Made by a program: the position numbers and the translations under genes. A stretch of DNA of 5,847 nt. It comes from Promethearchaeota archaeon (GTDB lineage: Archaea > Asgardarchaeota > Lokiarchaeia > Sigyniarchaeales > SOKP01). How positions within the stretch are numbered: position 1 is the first letter of the stretch; each line of letters begins with the position of its first letter. Shown here in pieces: positions 5,191-5,847 of this stretch. Where the stretch lies: NCBI GenBank assembly GCA_016840695.1, contig JAEORV010000122.1:1-5847 (forward strand), written 5' to 3'. The notes under the pieces were generated by a model, which was not told the DNA's origin, did not search any database, and saw only the letters and a program-made list of their open reading frames with translations.

Positions 5191-5847
5191 TATATTATCT
5201 CAGCAAATAGGTTAAATCCATCAACCTTAACAACTTTCACATTGATGAATTCTCCAAATTTTTTATTATAGTTATTAAAATAGATATTTTTATATGCAAA
5301 ATTTCTTCCAAAGCCTTGATGAACTTCTGAACCTTCGTGCAATGTTAAGACTTTTCCCTCCCATCCTTCCCATTTTTTATTAAGAGTACTTAAGCTATTC
5401 CTAAACACTTTCGATAATCTATTTGATCGGTCTTTAATAATCCTACTATCTAACTGTTTCATTTCTTTTGCTTTAGTGTTAGGTCTTGGAGTGAATTTTG
5501 AAATATTTATGATTTCTGGCTTTAACCATTTTATAAAATTGACTGTTCGATGAAAATCGTATTCTGTCTCCCCAGGAAATCCACAAATAATATCAGTTGA
5601 AATCGTAAGATAGGGAAATTCTTCTCTAATTTCTTCTAGCTGATCAATGATGTCAGGAATCGTGTATGTTCTTTGCATTTTTTTAAGGATTTCCGTGCTG
5701 GCAGACTGAATTGGAACATGTAAAAATTGATATACCTTATCCATTTTGAAGATCGTTATTAACTGATCTATATCATTAATTAAAAAGCTTGGATTAACCA
5801 TTCCGATTCTCAAAAAGAACTCGTAATTCAAATTGACAGCTTCTTTC
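5190..5847 (-). CDS. CDKAL1/MtaB-type tRNA (t6A37) methylthiotransferase, C-terminal part
   Basis: This is a radical SAM enzyme of the MiaB family, archaeal/eukaryotic e-MtaB branch, which converts t6A to ms2t6A at position 37 of tRNAs reading ANN codons. About 219 residues are present; the frame stays open to the right edge, so the N-terminal methylthiotransferase domain and the radical SAM CxxxCxxC lie outside. A TTG at 5831 is not a real start, since sequence continues before it. Family markers are RIGMVNPSF, FLHVPIQSAS, MQRTYT, TDIICGFPGETEYDF and SKFTPRPNTKAKEMKQLDS, the last typical of the archaeal branch. The final 60 residues or so, from WEGWEGKVLTL to FNLFAEII, look like a TRAM RNA-binding domain. 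The gene converges on vhuU with about 76 bases between stop codons and has no visible functional link to the hydrogenase. Confidence 0.88.
   Translation of the reverse strand, partial: KEAVNLNYEFFLRIGMVNPSFLINDIDQLITIFKMDKVYQFLHVPIQSASTEILKKMQRTYTIPDIIDQLEEIREEFPYLTISTDIICGFPGETEYDFHRTVNFIKWLKPEIINISKFTPRPNTKAKEMKQLDSRIIKDRSNRLSKVFRNSLSTLNKKWEGWEGKVLTLHEGSEVHQGFGRNFAYKNIYFNNYNKKFGEFINVKVVKVDGFNLFAEII

Noticed and set aside
1..5847. Genome-wide reassignment of UGA to a sense codon
   Set aside because: The other genes contain no in-frame TGA; only vhuU does, at the one position where Sec is known in its family.

Overview
The window reads as an archaeal chromosome segment, most likely from an Asgard archaeon of the Lokiarchaeota type. 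The DNA is AT-rich. Three of the five genes in the central cluster have clear archaeal ribosome binding sites, and a fourth has a shorter one. The genes encode the methyl viologen-type (group 3c) [NiFe] hydrogenase and heterodisulfide reductase, as in hydrogenotrophic archaea. The decisive feature is a short gene whose in-frame UGA must be read as selenocysteine, followed by a hairpin that resembles a eukaryotic SECIS element more than a methanogen one. Lokiarchaeota are, to my knowledge, the archaea reported with such intermediate selenocysteine signals. The organism call is inference, since no marker gene is present.

Layout. Positions 1-680 (+) hold an fdhD fragment that runs in from outside the left edge (sulfurtransferase for formate dehydrogenase). 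Positions 681-794 are an AT-rich gap with a T-run and a candidate promoter. Positions 795-5113 (+) are one compact cluster: vhuG (hydrogenase small subunit, with a duplicated Fe-S domain), vhuA (large subunit, lacking its C-terminal nickel-binding motif), hdrC, hdrB and vhuU. VhuU is a 49-residue selenoprotein that supplies the missing nickel-binding motif. It does not appear as one open frame because its UGA codon looks like a stop. Positions 5098-5190 hold the SECIS-like structure, a second hairpin and a T-rich tract. Positions 5190-5847 (-) hold the C-terminal part of a convergent CDKAL1/MtaB-type tRNA methylthiotransferase.

How the genes work together. VhuG, VhuA and VhuU would form a selenium-containing hydrogenase whose active site is assembled from two polypeptides. 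It would pass electrons from H2, through VhuD (not in the window), to HdrABC. HdrB and HdrC are encoded here, while the flavin-bifurcating HdrA is not. Neighbouring FdhD suggests that formate is a second electron source.

The main points of interest are the hidden selenoprotein gene, its eukaryote-like SECIS whose core includes the gene's own stop codon, the Pro-to-Cys change beside selenocysteine, and the VhuG subunit with cysteines for about five [4Fe-4S] clusters instead of three. No tRNA, rRNA, CRISPR array or mobile element was seen.
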